DNA of 64,000 nucleotides. Origin: Calliopsis andreniformis (lineage: Eukaryota; Arthropoda; Insecta; Hymenoptera; Andrenidae). The stretch is from NCBI RefSeq assembly GCF_051401765.1, contig NW_027480422.1, positions 16,014,001 through 16,078,000 on the forward strand, given 5' to 3'. Below, piece after piece: positions 11,392 to 23,827 of the stretch. Positions within the stretch are counted from its first letter, which is position 1. Each line of letters begins with the position of its first letter. The position numbers and the translations under genes are program-made. The notes beneath the pieces are model-generated. The model made no database searches. It was not told where the DNA came from and saw nothing but the letters and a program-made list of their open reading frames with translations.

Positions 11392-12428
11392 TATTCGATC
11401 TGGCGGAGCAACGCCCTAGAGTGACGCATAGGTTGCCCGGAACGTAGAAATGACCATAACTTTCACACTGGTTGCAATTATCCCTTTTATACGATGGAAA
11501 AGCTGTTGTATCTTTATTGTACTTTATGCTTCTGGCGTTAACTTCTTGGGCCCTAACTATTCGATCTGGTGGAGCAACGCCCTAGAGTGAAGCCTAGGTT
11601 GCCCGGAACGTAGAAATGACCATGACTTTCACACTGTTGGCAATTATTCATTTTATACGATGGAAAAGCTGTTGTATTTATATTGTACTTTATGCTTCTG
11701 GCGTTGATCTCTGAGGCGGTAGCTATTCGATGTGGTGGAGCAACGCCATAGAGTGAAGACTAAGTTGCCCGGGCCGTAGAAATGACCATTACTTTCACAC
11801 TGGTTGCAATTATTCGTTTTTTACGATGGAAAAACTGTTGTATTTATTTTGTATTTGGTGCTTCTCGCGTTGACTTCTTAGGCACCAACTACTGGATCTG
11901 GTGGACCAACGCCCTAGAGTGATGCCTATGTTGCCCGGAACGTAGAAATGACCTTTACTTTCGCACTGCTTGCAATTATTCATTTTATACGATGGAAAAA
12001 CTGTTGCATTTATATTGTATTATATGCTTCTGGCGTTGACTTCTAAGGCCCTAACTATTCGATCTGGCGGAGCAACGCCCTAGAGTGACTCCTAGGTTGC
12101 CCGGAACGTAGAAATAACCATAACTTTCACACTGGTTGCAATTATCCCTTTTATACGATGCAAGAACTGTTGTATCTTTATTGTATTTTATGCTTCTGGC
12201 GTTGACTTCTTAGGCCCAAGCTATTCGATCTGGTGGAGCAACGCCCTAGAGTGAGGCCTAGGTTGCCCGGAACGTAGAAATGACCGTTATTTTCACAATG
12301 TTTGCAATCATTAATTGTATACGATGGAAAAACTGTTGTATTTATATTGTATTTTATGCTTCTGGCGTTGACTTCTAAGGACGTAGCTATTCGATCTGGT
12401 GGAACAACGCCATAGAGTGAAGCCTAGG
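11392..12428 (+). repeat. Linking monomers between units B and C
   Basis: About six monomers. The ends resemble 5067-5130 and 5415-5711 at an offset of 6641 bp (40 monomers), including TGATCTCTGAGGC at 11,706 and ATGCAAGAACTGTTG at about 12,158. The two monomers between those ends do not match their counterparts, although the length is conserved. Confidence 0.65.
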
Positions 12429-14219
12429 TTGACCGGAACGCAGAAATGATCATAACTTTCATACTGTTTGCAATTATTCATGCTATACGATGGAAAAACT
12501 GTTGTATTTTTATTGTATTCAATGCTCCTGGCGCTGACTTCGAAGTCCCCAGCTATTCGATCTGATGGAGCAACGCCCTAGAGCGAATCCTAGGTTGCCC
12601 GGAACGTAGAAATGACCAGTACTTTCACACTGGTTGCAATTGTTCCTGTTATACGATGGAAAAACTGTTGCATTTATATTGTATTTTATGCTTCTGGCGT
12701 TGAACTCTAAGTCTCTAGCTATTCGATCTGGTGGAGCAACGAGCTAGAGTGAAGCCTAGGTTGCCCGGAACATAGAAATGGCCATTGCTTTCACACTGTT
12801 TGCAATTATTCATTTTATACGAAGGAAAAAGCTGTTGTACTTATGCTGTATTTTATGCTTCTGGCGTTGAATTCTAAGTCCCTAGCTATTCGATCTGGTG
12901 GAGCAACGCCCTAGAGTGAAGCCTAGGTATCCCGGAACGTAGAAATGACCATTAGTTTCACACTGTTTACAATTATTCATTTTATACGGTGGAAAAACTG
13001 TTGTATTTATATCGTATCTTATGCTTCTGGCGTTGTCTTCTTAGGCCCTAACTGTTCGATCTGGTGGAACTACGCCCTAGAATGAGGCCTAGGTTGCCCG
13101 GAACGTAGAAATGACCATTACATTTACACAGGTTGCTATTATTCGTTCTATGTGATGGAAAAACTGTTGTATTTATATTGTATTTTATGCTTCTGGCGTT
13201 GACTTCTTAGGCCCTAACTGTTCGTTCTGGTAGAACAACGACCTAGAATGAAGCCAAGGTTGCCCGAAACGTAGAAATGGCCATCGCTTTCACACTGTTT
13301 GCAATTATTCCTGTTATACGATGGAAAAACTGTAGTATTTATATGGTATTTTATGCATCTGGCGTTGGCTTCTAACGCCCTAACTATTCGATCTGATGGA
13401 GCAACGCCCTAGAGTGAAGCTAAGGTTGCCCGGAACCTAGAAATGACCGTTACTTTCACAATGTTTGCAATTATTCATTTTATACGATGGAAAAACTGTT
13501 GTATTTATATTGTATTTTATGCTTCTGGCGTTGACTTCTAAGGCCGTAGCTATTCGATCTGATGGAACAACGCCATAGAGTGAAGCCTCAGTTGACCGAG
13601 CCGTAGAAATGACCATTACTTTCACACTGTTTGCAATTATTCATTTTATACGATGGAAAAGCTGTTGTATTTATATTGTATTCTTTTCTTCGGGCATTGA
13701 CTTCTATGGCCCTACCTATTCGATCTGGTGGAGCAACGCCCTAGAGTCAAGCCTAGGGTGCACGGAACGTAGAAAAGATACATTATTTTCGCACTGATTG
13801 CAACTATTCATTTTATACGGTGGAAGATCTGTTGCATTTATATTGTATTTTATGCTTCTGGCGTTGACTTCTAAGGACGTAGCTATTCGATCTGGTGGAA
13901 CAATGCCATAGAGTGAAGCCTAAGTTGCCCGGGCCGTAGAAATGACCAATACTTTCACACTGGTTGCAATTATTCGTATTTTACGATGGAAAACCTGTTG
14001 TATTTATTTTGTATTTGGTGCTTCTCGCGTTGACTTCTTAGGCACCAACAACTGGATCTGGTGGACCAACTCCCTAGAGTGATGCCTACGTTGCCCCGAA
14101 CGTAGAAATGACCATTACTTTCACACTGCTTGCAATTATTCATTTTATACGATGGAAAAACTGTTGCATTTATATTGTATTTTATGCTTCTGGCGTAGAC
14201 TTCTAAGGCCCTAACTATT
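12429..14219 (+). repeat. Partial third copy C of the large block
   Basis: This matches about 7283-9072 of unit B at an offset of 5146-5147 bp. Shared markers include CATGCTATACGATGG with CAATGCTCCTGGCGC, CATTAGTTTCACACTG and AAAAGATACATTATTTTCG. A patch at about 12,695-12,875 differs: it begins like 9213 of unit B (CTCTAGCTATTCGATC, CAACGAGCTAGAG) and then has a unit with GAAGGAAAAAGCTG not seen at the aligned place. The one extra A there accounts for the one-base change of offset. Confidence 0.75.
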
Positions 14220-17200
14220 CGATCTGGTGGAGCAACGCCCTAGAGTGAAGCCTAGGTTGCCCGGAACGTAGAAATGACCATGACTTTCACACTGTTGGCA
14301 ATTATTCATTTTATACGATGGAAAAGCTGTTGTACTTATATTGTATTTTATGCTTCTGGCGTTGACTTCTAAGTCCCTAGCTATTCGATCTGGCGGAGCA
14401 ACGCCCTAGAGTGATGCCTAGGTTGCCTGGAATGTAGAAATGACCAGTACTTTCACACTGGTTGCAATTATTCGTTTTATACAATGGAAAAACTGTTCTA
14501 TTTATTTTGTCTTTTATGCTTCGGGCGTTGACTTCTAAGGCCCTAACTATTCGATCTGGCGGAGCAACGCCCTAGAGTGAAGCCTAGGTTACCCGGAATG
14601 TAGAAATGACCAGTACCTTCACACTGTTTGCAATTATTCATTTTATACGATGGAAAAACTATTATACCTTTATTGTATTTTATGCTTCGGGCGTTGACTT
14701 CTAAGGCCCTAACTATTGTATCTGGTGGAGCAATGACCTGGAGTCAAGCCGAGGTTGCCCGGAACGTAGAAATGACCATAACTTTCACACTGGTTGCAAT
14801 TACTCCAGTTATACGATGGAAAATCTGTTGTATTTATATTGTATTTTATGCTTCTTGCGTTCACTACTTAGGCCCTAACTATTCGACCTGATGGAGCACC
14901 GCCCTAGAGTGAAGCCGAGGTTGCCTGGAACGTAGAAATGACCATTACCTTCACACTGGTTGCAATTATTCGTTTTATACGATGGAAAAACTGTTGTACA
15001 TATATCGTATTTTATGCTTCTGGCGTTGACTTCTCAGGCCCTAACTATTCGATCTGGTAGAGCAACGCCCTAGGGTGAAGCCTAGGTTGCCCGGAACGTA
15101 GAAGTGGCCATTACTTTCACACTGGTTGCAATTATCCCTTTTATACGATGGAAAAGCTGTTGTATTTTTATTGTACTTTATGCTTCTGGCGTTAACTTCT
15201 CGTGCCCTAACTATTCGATCTGCTGGAGCAACGCCCTAGAGTGAAGCCTAGGTTGCCCGGAACGTAGAAATGACCGTTACTTACACACTGTTTGCAATTA
15301 TTCATTTTATACGATGGAAAAACTGTGGTATTTTTATTGTGTTTTATGCTTCAGGCGATGACCTCTAATGCCGTAGCTATTCGATGTGGTGGAGCAACGC
15401 CCTAGTGTGAAGCCTAGGTTTCCCGACACGTAGAAATGACCATTACTTTCACACTGTTTGCAATTATTCATGCTATACCAAGGAAAACCTGTTGTATTTA
15501 TACTGTATTTCAGGCATCTGGCGTTGACTTCTTAGGCCCTAACTATTCGATCTGGTGTAGCAACGCCCTAGAGTGAAGCCTAGATTGCCCGGAACGCAGA
15601 AATGACCATAACTTTCACACTGGTTGCAATTATACGTTTTATACAATGGAAAAACTGTTGTATTTATTTTGTATTTTATGCTTCGGGCGTTGACTTCTAA
15701 GGCCCTAACTATTGAATCTGGTGGACCAACGCCCTAGGAAGAAGCCTAGGTTACCCGGAACGTAGAAATGACCATTACTTTCACACTGGCTGCAATTATA
15801 CGTTTTATACGATGCAAAAACTGTTGTATTTATTTTGTATTTGGTGCTTCTGGCGTTGACTTCGTAGGCCCTAGCTATTCGATCTGGTGGACCAACGCCC
15901 TAGAATAAAGCCTAGGTTGCCCGGAACGTGGAAATGACCATATCTTTCACACTGGTTGCAATTATTCCTGTTATACGATGGAAAAACTGTTATATTTCAA
16001 TTATATTTTATGCTTTTGGCGTTGACTTCTAAACCCCTAACTATTCGATGTGGTGGAGCAACGACCTAGAGTGAAGCCTAAGTTGCCCGGAACGTAGAAA
16101 TGACGATAACTTTCACACTGGTTGCAATTATTCGTTTTATACATTGTAAAGACTGTTCTATATATTTTCTATTTTATGCTTCGGGCGTTGACTTCTAAGG
16201 CACTAACTATTCGATCTAGACGAGCAACGCGCTGGAGTGCAGCCTAGGTTGTTCCGAACGTAGAAATGACCATAGCTTTCATACTGGTTGCAATTATTCG
16301 TTTCATACGATGGAAAAACTGTTGTATTTATACTGTATTTTATGTTTCTGGCGTTGACTTCTTAGGCCCTAACTATTCGATCTGGTGGAACAGCGCCCTA
16401 GAATGAAGCCTGAGTTGCCCTGAACGTAGAAATGACCATCACTTTCACACTGGTTGCAATTATTCGTTTTATACAATGGAAAAACTGTTCTATTAATTTT
16501 GTATGTTATGCTTCGGGCGTTGACTTCTAAGGCCCTAACTATTCGATCTGGTGGAGCAACGCCCTAGAGTGAAGCATAGGTTGCGCGGAACGTAGAAATG
16601 ATCATAACTTTCACACTGGTTGCTATTATTCGTTTTATACGATGGAAAAACTGTTGTATTTATATTGTATTTTATGCTTCGGGCGTTGACTCCTATGGCC
16701 GTAGCTATTCGATTTGGTGGAGCAGCGCCCTAGAGTGAAGCCAAGGTTGCACGGAACGTAGATATGACCATAACTTTTACACTGGTTGCAATTATTAGTT
16801 TCATGCAATGGAAAAACTGTTCTATTAATTTTGTATTTAATGCTTCGGGCGTTGTCTGCCAAGGCCCCGACTATTCGATCTGGTGGAGTAACGCCATAGT
16901 GTCAAGCCTAGGTTGCCCGGAACGTAGATATTACCATTACTTTCACACTGGTTGCAATTATTCTTTTTATACGATGGAAAAACTGTTGTATTTATATTGT
17001 ATTTTATGCTTCTAGCGTTGACTTCATAGGCCCTATCCATTCGACCTGGTGGAGCAACGCCCTAGAGTGAAGCCTAGGATGCCCGAAACGTAGACATGAC
17101 CATTACTTTCACTCTGGTTGCAATTATTCATGCTATACGATGGAAAAACTGTTGTATTTTTATTGTATTTTATGCTTCTGGCGTTGACTTCTTAGGCACT

Positions 17201-18904
17201 AACCATCCGATCTGGTGGAGCAACGCCCTAGAGTGAGAACTAGGTTGCTCCGAACGTAGAAATGACCATAGCTTTCATACTGGTTGCAATTATTCGTTTC
17301 ATACGATGCAAAAACTGTTGTATTTATACTGTATTTTATGCTTCTGGCGTTGACTTCTTAGGCCCTAACCATTCGATCTGGTGGAGCAACGCCCCAGAGT
17401 GAAGACTAGGTTGCTCCGAACGTAGAAATGACCATAGCTTTCATACTGGTTGCAATTATTCGTTTCATACGATGCAAAAACTGTTGTATTTATACTGTAT
17501 TTTATGCTTCTGGCGTTGAATTCTAACTCCCTAGCTATTTGATCTGATGGAGCAACGCCCTAGAGTGAAGCCTAGGTTGCCCGGAACGTAGAAATGACCA
17601 TTACTTTCACACTGGTTGCAATTACTCCAGTTATACGATGGAAAATCTGTTGTATTTATATTGTATTTTATGCTTCTTGCGTTCACTACTTAGGCCCTAA
17701 CTATTCGACCTGATGGAGCACCGCCCTAGAGTGAAGCCGAGGTTGCCTGGAACGTAGAAATGACCATTACCTTCACACTGGTTGCAATTATTCGTTTTAT
17801 ACGATGGAAAAACTGTTGCACTTATGTTGTATTTTATGCTTCTGGCGTTGAATTCTAAGTCCCTAACTATAGGATCAGGTGGAGCAACGCCCTGGGGTGA
17901 ATCCTAGGTTGCGAGGAACGCAGGAAAGATCATAGCTTTCACACTGCTTTCAATTATTCGTGTTATACAATGGAAAAACTGTTGTATTTATTTTGTATTT
18001 TATGCTTCGGGCGTTGACTTCTAAGGCTCTAACTATTGAATCTGGTTGACCAACGCCCTTGGAAGAAGCCTAGGTTACCCGGAACGTAGAAATGACCATT
18101 ACTTTCACACTGGCTGCAATTATACGTTTTATACGAAGCAAAAACTGTTGTATTTCTATTATATTTTATGCTTCTGGCGTTGACTTCTAAACCCCTAACT
18201 ATTCGATGTGGTGGAGCAACGACCTAGAGTGAAGCCTAAGTTGCCCGGAACGTAGAAATGACGATAACTTTCACACTGGTTGCAATTATTCGTTTTATAC
18301 AATGGAAAAACTGTTCTATATATTTTCTATTTTATGCTTCGGGCGTTGACTTCTAAGGCACTAACTATTCGATCTGGACGAGCAACGCGCTAGAGTGCAG
18401 CCTGGGTTGCCCGGATCATAGAAATGACCATAACTATCACACTGGTTGCAATTATTCGTTTTATACAATGGAAAAACTGTTCTATTTATATTGTATTTTA
18501 TGCATCTGGCATTCACTTCTAAGGCCCTAACTATTCGATGTGGTGGTGCAACGCCCTAGTGCGATACCTAGGTTGTCCGGAACGTAGAAATGACAATTAC
18601 TTTCACAATGGTTGCAATTGTTCCTGATATACGATGAACAAACTGTTGGATTTTTATTGTACTTTATGCTTCTGGCGTTGACTTCTAAGGCCCTATGTAT
18701 TCGATCTGGTGGGGCGATGCCTCAGGGTTAAGTCTAGGATACCCGGAACGTAGAAGTGACCATTACTTTCACACTGGTTGCAATTATTCGTGATATACGG
18801 TGGAAAAACTGTTGTACATATATCGTATTTTATGCTTCTGGCGTTGACTTCTTAGGCCCTTACTATTCGATCTGGTGGAGCAACGCCCAGGGGTGAAGCC
18901 TAGG
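14220..18904 (+). repeat. Region of diverged monomers with short duplications
   Basis: About 28 monomers with more private changes than the flanks. A subfamily with ATACAATGG, CTGTTCTATTTATTTTG and GCTTCGGGCGTTGAC first becomes common here. About 14,785-14,995 recurs at 17,607-17,817 (offset 2822 bp, 17 monomers). About 15,640-16,250 recurs at 17,964-18,410 with one monomer missing, so the offset changes from 2324 to 2158 bp. No gene or foreign sequence was seen. Confidence 0.75.
17241..17518 (+). repeat. Adjacent, nearly identical monomer pair
   Basis: Bases 17,241-17,352 are repeated at 17,407-17,518, exactly one monomer (166 bp) on, with no difference that I could see. Both carry the unusual combination TTGCTCCGAACG, TTCATACTGG, GTTTCATACGATGC and TTTATACTG. 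Neighbouring monomers in this array usually differ at many positions, so this looks like a recent single-monomer duplication. Confidence 0.8.
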
Positions 18905-20065
18905 TTGCCCGGAAAGTAGAAATGACCATTACCTCCACACTGTTTGCAATTATTCATTTTATACAATGGAAAAACTGTTGTATTTATATTGTTTTTTATA
19001 GTTATGGCGTTGACTTCTAAGGCCGTAGCTATTCGATGGGGTGGAGCAATGCCCTAGAGTGAAGCCTAGGATGCCCGCAACGTAGAAATGACCATATTTT
19101 TCACACTGTTTGCAATTATTCCTGTTATACGATTGAAAAACTGTTGTATTTATATTGTATTTTATGCTTCTGGCGTTGACTTCTAAGGCCGCAGCTATTC
19201 GATGTGGTGGAGCAATGCCCTAGAGTGAAGACTAGGATGCCCGCAACGTAGAAATGACCATGTCTTTCACACTGGTTGCAATTATTCCTGTTATGCAAGT
19301 GAAAAACTGTTGTATTTATATTGCATTTTATGCTTCTGGCGTTGACTTCCTGGGCCCTAACTATTCTATCTGGAGGAGCAACGCCCTAGAGTGAAGCCTA
19401 GGTTGCCCGGAATGCAGAAACGACCATCACTTCCACACTGGTGGCAATTATTCCTGTTATACGATGGACAAACTGTTGGATTTTTAATGTACTTTATGCT
19501 CCTGGCGTTGACCTCTAAGGCCCTATGTATCCGATGTGGTGGAGCAATGCCTCAGTGTTAAGTCTAGGATGCCCGGAACGTAGAAATGTCCGTTACCTAC
19601 ACACTGGTTGCAATTACTCATTTTATGCGATGGAAAAACTGTTGTACATATATCGTATTTTATGCTTCTGGCATTGACTTCTTAGGCCCTTACTATTCGA
19701 TCTGGTGGAGCAACGCCCAGGGGTGAAGCCTAGGTTGCGCGGAACGTAGAAATGACCATTGCCTTCACACTGTTTGCAAATATACATTATATACGATGGA
19801 AAAGCTGTTGTATCTATTTTGTATTTTATGCTTCTGGGGTTGACTTCTAGGCCCTAACTATTCGATGTGGTGGAGCAACGTCCTAGAGTGAAGCCTAGGT
19901 TGCCCGGAACGTAGAAATGACCATGTCTTTCACACTGGTTGCAATTATACCTGTTATACGATGGAAAAACTGTTGTACTTATATAATATTTTATGCTTCA
20001 GGCGTTGACTTCTAAGGGCGTAGCTATTCGATGTGGTGGAGAAGCGCCCTAGAGTGAAGCCTAGG
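18905..20065 (+). repeat. 7-monomer tandem repeat, first member (1161 bp)
   Basis: Markers recur at an offset of 1161 bp: GGAAAGTAGAAATGACC (18,911 and 20,072), ATGCCCGCAACG (19,071 and 20,232) and AATGCAGAAACGACC (19,411 and 20,572). This is where the TATAGTTATGG variant, starting at about 18,997, first appears in the window. Confidence 0.85.
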
Positions 20066-21067
20066 TTGCCCGGAAAGTAGAAATGATCATTACCTCCACA
20101 CTGTTTGCAATTATTCATTTTATACAATGGAGAAACTGTTGTATTTATATTGTTTTTTATAGTTATGGCGTTGACTTCTAAGGCCGTAGCTATTCGATGT
20201 GGTGGAGCAATGCCCTAGAGTGAAGCCTAGGATGCCCGCAACGTAGAAATGACCATATTTTTCACACTGTTTGCAATTATTCCTGTTATACGATTGAAAA
20301 ACTGTTGTATTTATATTGTATTTTATGCTTCTGGCGTTGACTTCTAAGGCCGCAGCTATTCGATGTGGTGGAGCAACGCCCTAGAGTGAAGCCTAGGTTG
20401 CCTGGAACGTAGAAATGACCATGTCTTTCACACTGGTTGCAATTATTCCTGTTATACAAGTGAAAAACTGTTGTATTTATATTGCATTTTATGCTTCTGG
20501 CGTTGACTTCCTGGGCCCTAACTATTCTATCTGGAGGAGCAACGCCCTAGAGTGAAGCCTAGGTTGCCCGGAATGCAGAAACGACCATCACTTCCACACT
20601 GGTGGCAATTATTCCTGTTATACGATGGACAAACTGTTGGATTTTTAATGTACTTTATGCTCCTGGCGTTGACCTCTAAGGCCCTATGTATTCGATGTGG
20701 TGGAGCAATGCCTCAGTGTTAAGTCTAGGATGCCCGGAACGTAGAAATGTCCGTTACCTACACACTGGCTGCAATTACTCATTTTATGCGATGGAAAAAC
20801 TGTTGTACATATATCGTATTTTATGCTTCTGGCATTGACTTCGTAGGCCCTAACTATTCGATCTGGTGGAGCAACGACCAGGGGTGAAGCCTAGGTTGCG
20901 CGGAACGTAGAAATGACCATTGCCTTCACACTGTTTGCAAATATACATTATATACGATGGAAAAGCTGTTGTATCTATTTTGTATTTTATGCTTCTGGGG
21001 TTGACTTCTAGGCCCTAACTATTCGATGTGGTGGAGCAACGTCCTAGAGTGAAGCCTAGGTTGCCCG
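20066..21067 (+). repeat. 7-monomer tandem repeat, second member, one monomer short
   Basis: This matches 18,905-19,910 until about 21,067. It then enters a third partial copy, again starting GGAAAGTAG, after six rather than seven monomers. The monomer lost is the one equivalent to about 19,910-20,065. Confidence 0.8.
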
Positions 21068-21370
21068 GAAAGTAGAAATGACCATTACCTCCACACTGTT
21101 TGCAATTATTCATTTTATACAATGGAGAAACTGTTGTATTTATATTGTTTTTTATATTTATGGCGTTGACTTCTAAGGCCGTAGCTATTCGATGTGGTGG
21201 AGCAATGCCCTAGAGTGAAGCCTAGGATGCCCGCAACGTAGAAATGACCATATTTTTCACACTGTTTGCAATTATTCCTGTTATACGATTGAAAAACTGT
21301 TGTATTTATATTGTATTTTATGCTTCTGGCGTTGACTTCTAAGGCCGCAGCTATTCGATGTGGTGGAGCA
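21068..21370 (+). repeat. Third, partial member of the 7-monomer repeat
   Basis: About two monomers matching the start of the two preceding members. ATGCCCGCAACG is at 21,227, 995 bp after its counterpart. The match stops near CAACGTCCTAGAGTG. TATATTTATGG replaces TATAGTTATGG. Confidence 0.75.
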
Positions 21371-21394
21371 ACGTCCTAGAGTGAAGCCTAGACT

Positions 21395-21935
21395 GCCCGG
21401 AACGTAGAAATGACCATAGCTTTCACACTGGATGCAATTATTCCTGTTATACAAGTGAAAAACTGTTGTATTTATATTGTATTTTATGCTTCTGGCGTTG
21501 ACTTCTTAGGCCCTATCTATTCGATCTGGCGGAGCAACGCCCTAGAGTGTAGCCCAGGTTGCCCGGAATGTAGAAATGAACATCACTTTCACACTGGTTG
21601 CAATTATTCTTGTTATACGATCGAAAAACTGTTGTATTGATTTTGCATTTTATGCCTCTGGCGTTGACTCCTAAGGCCGTAGCTATTCGATGTCGTGGAG
21701 CAACGCCCTAGAGTGAAGCCTAGGCTGCCTGGAACGTAGAAATGACCATGTCTTTCACACTGGTTGCAATTATTCCTGTTATACGATGGAAAAACTGTTG
21801 TACTTATATAATATTTTATGCTTCAGGCGTTGACTTCTAAGGGCGTAGCTATTCGATGTGGTGGAGAAGGGCCCTAGAGTGAAGCCTAGGTTGCCCGGAA
21901 AGTAGAAATGGCCATTACCTCCACACTGTTTGCAA
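21395..21935 (+). repeat. Copy of 25,875-26,415 (27-monomer offset, ~4480 bp)
   Basis: A stretch of about 540 bp shared with the start of the 17-monomer block. It includes TTATACAAGTGAAAAACTG, TAGAGTGTAGCC, ACGATCGAAAAACTG with TTTTGCATTTTATGCC, and TTATATAATATTTTATGC. It ends where TTGCAAATATACATTATATACG replaces TTGCAATTATTC. Confidence 0.75.
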
Positions 21936-22505
21936 ATATACATTATATACGATGGAGAAGCTGTTGTATCTATTTTGTATTTTATGCTTCTGGCGCTGAC
22001 TTCTTAGGTCCTAACTATTGGATCTGGTGGAGCAACGCCCAGGGGTGAAGCCTATGTTGCGCGGAACGTAGAAATGACCATAACTTTCACACTTGTTTCA
22101 ATTATTCGTTTTATACAATGGAAAAACTGATCTATTTATTTTGTATTTTATGCTTCGGGCGTTGACTTCTAAGGCCCTAACTATTCGATCTGGTGGAGCA
22201 ACGCCCTAGAGTGAAGCCTAGGTTGCCCGGAACATAGAAATGACCATTACCTTCACACTGTTTGCGATTATTCATTTTATACGATGGCAAAACTGTTGTA
22301 CATATATCGTATTTTATGCTTCTGACGTTGACTTCTTGGGGCCTAACTATTCGATCCGGTGGAGCAACGCCCTAGGGTGAAACGTAGGTTGCACGGAACG
22401 TGGAAATGACCATAACTTTCACACTGGTTTCAATTATTCGTTTTATACAATGGAAAAACTGTTCTATTTATTTTGTATTTTATGCTTCGGGCGTTGACTT
22501 CTAAG
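21936..22505 (+). repeat. Copy of ~24,590-25,158 (16-monomer offset)
   Basis: Shared markers are GCGCTGACTTCTTAGG, CAACGCCCAGGGGTG, AAACTGATCTATTTATTTTG and CACTGTTTGCGATTATTC, at an offset of about 2653 bp. The match ends where GGCCGCAGC replaces GGCCCTAAC. Confidence 0.7.
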
Positions 22506-23404
22506 GCCGCAGCTATTCGATGTGGAGGAGCAACGCCCTAGAGTGAAGCCCAGGCTGCCAGGAACGTAGAAGTGACCATTACTTTCATACTGGTTGCAGC
22601 TTTCCTGTTATACGATGGAAAAACTATTGTATTTATATCGTATTTTATGCTTCTCGCGTTGACTTATATGGCCGTAGCTATTCGATGTGGTGGAGCAATG
22701 CCCTAGAGTGAAGTCTAGGTTGCCCGGAACATAGAAAAGAAAATTACCTTCACACTGGTTGCAATTATTCATGTTATACGATGGAAAAACTATTGCATCT
22801 TTATTGTATTTTATGGTTCGGGCGCTGACTTATAAGAACCTAAATATTCGATCTGGTGGAGCAACGCCCTAGAGTGTAGCCGAGGTTGCCCGGAACGTAG
22901 AAATGACCATAACTCTCACACTCGTTGCAATTATTCCTGTAATACGATGGAAAAACTGTTGTACTTATGTTGTATTTTATGCCTGTGGCGTCGAATTCTA
23001 AGTCCCTAACTGTTCGATCTGGTGGAGCAACCCCCTAGAGTGAAGCCTAGGTTGCCCGGAACGTAGAAATGACCATCATCTTCTCTCTGGTTACAATTAA
23101 TCCTTTTATACGATGGAAAAACTGTTGTATTTATATTGTGTTTTATGCTTCTGGCGTTGACTTCGAAGGCCCTAACTATTGGATCTGCTGGAGCAACGAC
23201 CTACAGTGATCCCTAGGCTGCGCGCAACGTAGAAATGGCCAGTACTTTCACACTGTTTGCAATTATTCATTTTATACGATGGAAAAGCTGTTGTATTTAT
23301 ATTGTATTTTATGCTTCTGGCGTTGACTTCTAAGGCCCTAACTATTGAATCTGGTTGACCAACGCCCTAGGAAGAAGCCTGGGTTGCCCGGAACGTAGAA
23401 ATGA
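22506..23404 (+). repeat. Diverged monomers, no duplication partner found
   Basis: About five to six monomers with private changes, such as a shortened GGTTGCAGCTTTCCTG unit at about 22,592, AAAAGAAAATTACC, and GCCTGTGGCGTCG. No partner of more than about a monomer was found by eye, and there is no sign of anything other than satellite. Confidence 0.6.
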
Positions 23405-23413
23405 CCATTACTT

Positions 23414-23827
23414 TCACACTGGTTGCAATTACTCCAGTTATACGATGGAAAATCTGTTGTATTTATATTGTATTTTATGCTTCTTGCGTTCACTACTTAG
23501 GCCCTAACTATTCGACCTGATGGAGCACCGCCCTAGAGTGAAGCCGAGGTTGCCTGGAACGTAGAAATGACCATTACCTTCACACTGGTTGCAATCGTTC
23601 GTTTTATACGATGGAAAAACTGTTGTACTTATGTTGTATTTTATGCTTCTGGCGTTGAATTCTAAGTCCCTAACTATTGGATTAGGTGGAGCAACGCCCT
23701 GGTGTGAAACCTAGGTTGCGAGGAACGCAGGAAAGATCATAGCTTTCACACTGCTTTCAATTATTCGTGTTATACAATGGAAAAACTGTTCTATTTATTT
23801 TGTATTTTATGCTTCGGGCGCTGACTT
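23414..23827 (+). repeat. Copy of 17,607-18,020 (35-monomer offset, ~5807 bp)
   Basis: Both places carry, in the same order, TTACTCCAGTTATACG, TTGCGTTCACTACTTAGG, GACCTGATGGAGCACC, then CTTATGTTGTATTTTATGC and GCGAGGAACGCAGGAAAG. This links the diverged region at 14-19 kb with the block that begins near 18.9 kb. Confidence 0.75.
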
